DNA of 7,151 bases, taken from the NCBI GenBank assembly GCA_964450715.1, contig CAYVFC010000236.1, forward strand, positions 1 through 7,151, given 5' to 3'. Below are positions 5,452 through 7,151 of the stretch, in pieces. Position 1 is the stretch's first letter. The number at the start of each line of letters is the position of its first letter. This stretch comes from CAYVFC01 sp964450715. Lineage in GTDB: Bacteria > Myxococcota_A > Polyangia > Polyangiales > JAFGIB01. The notes beneath the pieces were generated by a model. The model saw only the letters and a list, made by a program, of their open reading frames with translations. It made no database searches and was not told where the DNA came from. The translations under genes were made by a program, and so were the position numbers.

Positions 5452-7149
5452 ATGAAGCGATCGCTGGTTTTCGTCTTTTTATTGAGCCCGATCCTGACGG
5501 CCCCGCAGGCGCGCGCGGCCGACTTTTACGCGGATCCGGTCAACGGCAGCATGGACAACGACGGCAGCCCCGCCGCTCCCTGGCGCACCATCGGCGAGGT
5601 CATCGACGCCGGCTTGATCGAGAGTCGACAATGGGCCGAGCTGCCCTACGGGCCGGGCGCCCAGCTGGTGCCGGTGAATTCGGGGGCGCCGGTCACCGCG
5701 GGCGACACGATTTATCTCAGGTCCGGTTATCACGGCGAGCTGGTCATCGAGAGCCACTACAACACTGATTTCATCACCATAGCCGCGGAGCCGGGACACG
5801 CGCCCGAGCTCGGCAGGGTGCTGGTCCGATCCAGCGCGCGCTGGATCTTCAGGGGGCTAACCGTCAGCCCCGAGCTGGCTCCGGTCTACGAGCCCGGTAT
5901 TCTGATCAACCTGGAGTCGCACAACTGGCGCGGGCCCGTCCACGATATCGTCGTCGAGCAGTGCCACGCCTATTCGGTGGCCGATGCCTCCGGGTGGAGC
6001 GCCGACGACTGGAACAATCTCTCCTGCAATGGCATCCAGGTCGACGGGCGGAATATGACGATCCGCGATAGCGTCTTCAAGAACGTCAACTTCGGCATCT
6101 CGGTCGGGGCCTCCGACTCGCTGATCGAGGGCAACCTGGTCGAAAACTTCGCCGGCGACGGCCTGCGCGGGCTCGGGGACAACACCGTGTTCCAGTACAA
6201 CACGGTCAAGAACTGCTACGCGGTCAACGGGAACCACGACGACGGTTTCCAGTCCTGGTCGCGGGGCGCCGACGATCAGGTCGGCACCGGCGATGTCACC
6301 GGCATCGTGCTGCGCGGCAACACCATCATCAACTACGAGGATCCAGGCCAACCCCATCGCGGCACGCTGCAGGGCATCGGTTGCTTCGACGGTATGTTCG
6401 TGGACTGGGTGGTCGAGAACAACGTGATCATCACCGACCACTGGCACGGCATCACCCTCTCGGGCGCGCGCAACAGCCGTATCGTCAACAACACCGTCAT
6501 CGATCTTAACGACGAGCGCCCGGGCCCGCCCTGGATCCGCATCGGCACCCACAAGAACGGGACGCCGTCGGAGGGCTGCCTGGTCCGCAACAACCTAACC
6601 ACCGCGATCAACATCGACGAGGGCCAGGACGTGGTGGAGGACCACAACCTGATCATCGAGGATACGAGCGCGTTGTTCGTAGACGTGGCCAGCAACGATC
6701 TGCACCTGTTGCCGGGCTCGGCGGCCGTGGACACGGGCAGTGCCGAATCCGCCCCCGCGGACGACATCGAGGGAGCGCCGCGGCCCCAGGGCGCCGGCGT
6801 GGACATCGGCGCTTACGAGTACTACGAGGGGCCCATAGAGCAGCCGCCCGGGGCCGACGCCGGCCCGGGTACCGACGGCGGGGCGCAGGCGCACCTGCCC
6901 GGCGACGCGGCGACGCAGCCCAGCGCCGGCGGTACCGGCGGGACGGCTGGCGGTACCGGAACCACCGGCCCGGCGGCCGACGGCTCGACCGCGACCGGCG
7001 GCCCGGCAGATAGCGGTTGCGGCTGCGCCGTACTCGGCCGTCACTCGACGGGACACCCCTTCGCGAGATGGATAGTTCTGTTCGCGGCGTTGCTCCTTAG
7101 CGTAAGCGGGAAACCCCCCGGCTCTGCCGGGGAGACAGCCAATGTTTGA
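5452..7149 (+). CDS. Secreted right-handed parallel beta-helix protein with MYXO-CTERM-like tail
   Basis: This 565-residue exported protein has a type I signal peptide (MKRS, hydrophobic core, cleavage probably after A20-R21-A22). The mature start DFYADPVNGSMDNDGSPAAPWRTI is the usual opening of DUF1565/pectate-lyase-like beta-helix proteins. PbH1-type coils rich in Asn and hydrophobics run from about 160 to 410 (for example DSLIEGNLVENF, GIVLRGNTIINY, NSRIVNNTVIDL). A conspicuous NHDDGFQSWSRG lies at 261-272. Residues 420-457 end in VDIGAYEY, the motif closing many surface beta-helix proteins (choice-of-anchor Q type). A Gly/Ala/Thr linker (460-520) leads to SGCGC (521-525) and a hydrophobic helix (540-551), as in MYXO-CTERM sorting tails, but the expected terminal Arg cluster is missing and the tail ends KPPGSAGETANV. 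Strong GGAGG lies 6 nt before ATG 5452. The fold suggests polysaccharide binding or cleavage; the activity is not established. Confidence 0.85.
   Translation: MKRSLVFVFLLSPILTAPQARAADFYADPVNGSMDNDGSPAAPWRTIGEVIDAGLIESRQWAELPYGPGAQLVPVNSGAPVTAGDTIYLRSGYHGELVIESHYNTDFITIAAEPGHAPELGRVLVRSSARWIFRGLTVSPELAPVYEPGILINLESHNWRGPVHDIVVEQCHAYSVADASGWSADDWNNLSCNGIQVDGRNMTIRDSVFKNVNFGISVGASDSLIEGNLVENFAGDGLRGLGDNTVFQYNTVKNCYAVNGNHDDGFQSWSRGADDQVGTGDVTGIVLRGNTIINYEDPGQPHRGTLQGIGCFDGMFVDWVVENNVIITDHWHGITLSGARNSRIVNNTVIDLNDERPGPPWIRIGTHKNGTPSEGCLVRNNLTTAINIDEGQDVVEDHNLIIEDTSALFVDVASNDLHLLPGSAAVDTGSAESAPADDIEGAPRPQGAGVDIGAYEYYEGPIEQPPGADAGPGTDGGAQAHLPGDAATQPSAGGTGGTAGGTGTTGPAADGSTATGGPADSGCGCAVLGRHSTGHPFARWIVLFAALLLSVSGKPPGSAGETANV
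7114..7132. repeat. GC hairpin at the right edge, possible mobile-element end
   Basis: CCCCGGC (7116-7122) and GCCGGGG (7126-7132) form a perfect 7-bp stem with a TCT loop, preceded by GGGAAACC and followed by AGACAGCC. It encodes residues 555-560 of the beta-helix protein, in place of the expected basic tail. From memory, AAACCCCC plus short hairpin structures of this sort occur at ends of IS200-like or RAYT-type elements. The window ends 19 nt later, so this cannot be tested here. There is no T-run directly after the stem. Confidence 0.35.
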
Positions 7150-7151
7150 CA

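Noticed and set aside
5857..6552. Minus-strand frame of 231 codons opposite the beta-helix gene
   Set aside because: Val/Asp-rich repetitive translation mirrors the beta-helix coils on the other strand; no independent gene evidence.

Overview
The window is GC-rich coding DNA with a strong secretion theme. It most resembles a member of Myxococcota or a related former deltaproteobacterial lineage. The evidence is three lipoproteins with long Asp/Gly/Ser/Pro-rich linkers, plus a beta-helix protein ending in an SGCGC motif and a transmembrane segment (a MYXO-CTERM-like sorting tail). This placement is inferred from protein style; no marker gene is present.

Layout. Bases 1-55 hold the 3' end of a group II intron (end of domain V and a complete domain VI with a bulged branch-point A), followed by a short interspersed-repeat motif. 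A minus-strand gene (205-1692, GTG start) encodes an exported lipoprotein with a nitrilase-superfamily domain. A 194-bp divergent intergenic region separates it from a plus-strand gene (1887-4298) for a DUF3160 lipoprotein of 803 residues. Bases 4299-4756 hold no intact gene and are the strangest part of the window. They contain an AT-rich 9-mer tandem repeat, two identical 48-nt direct repeats 68 nt apart, an inverted copy of their core, a tandem array whose unit shrinks from 12 to 9 to 8 nt, a second copy of the last ~43 bases of the DUF3160 gene, and a headless C-terminal remnant of what looks like a VWA-type protein. Two further plus-strand genes follow: a small Cys-rich lipoprotein (4757-5407) and a right-handed beta-helix protein (5452-7149). 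The C-terminal tail of the latter runs into a GC hairpin at the right edge.

How the genes fit together. All four intact genes encode exported, surface-anchored proteins, and no regulator, transporter or intracellular enzyme is visible. The last two genes are 44 nt apart and may be cotranscribed. No shared pathway can be shown from sequence alone. I see no CRISPR array, tRNA, rRNA or recognisable defence system. The most informative signal is the rearrangement scar at 4299-4728, with possible mobile-element marks at both window edges.
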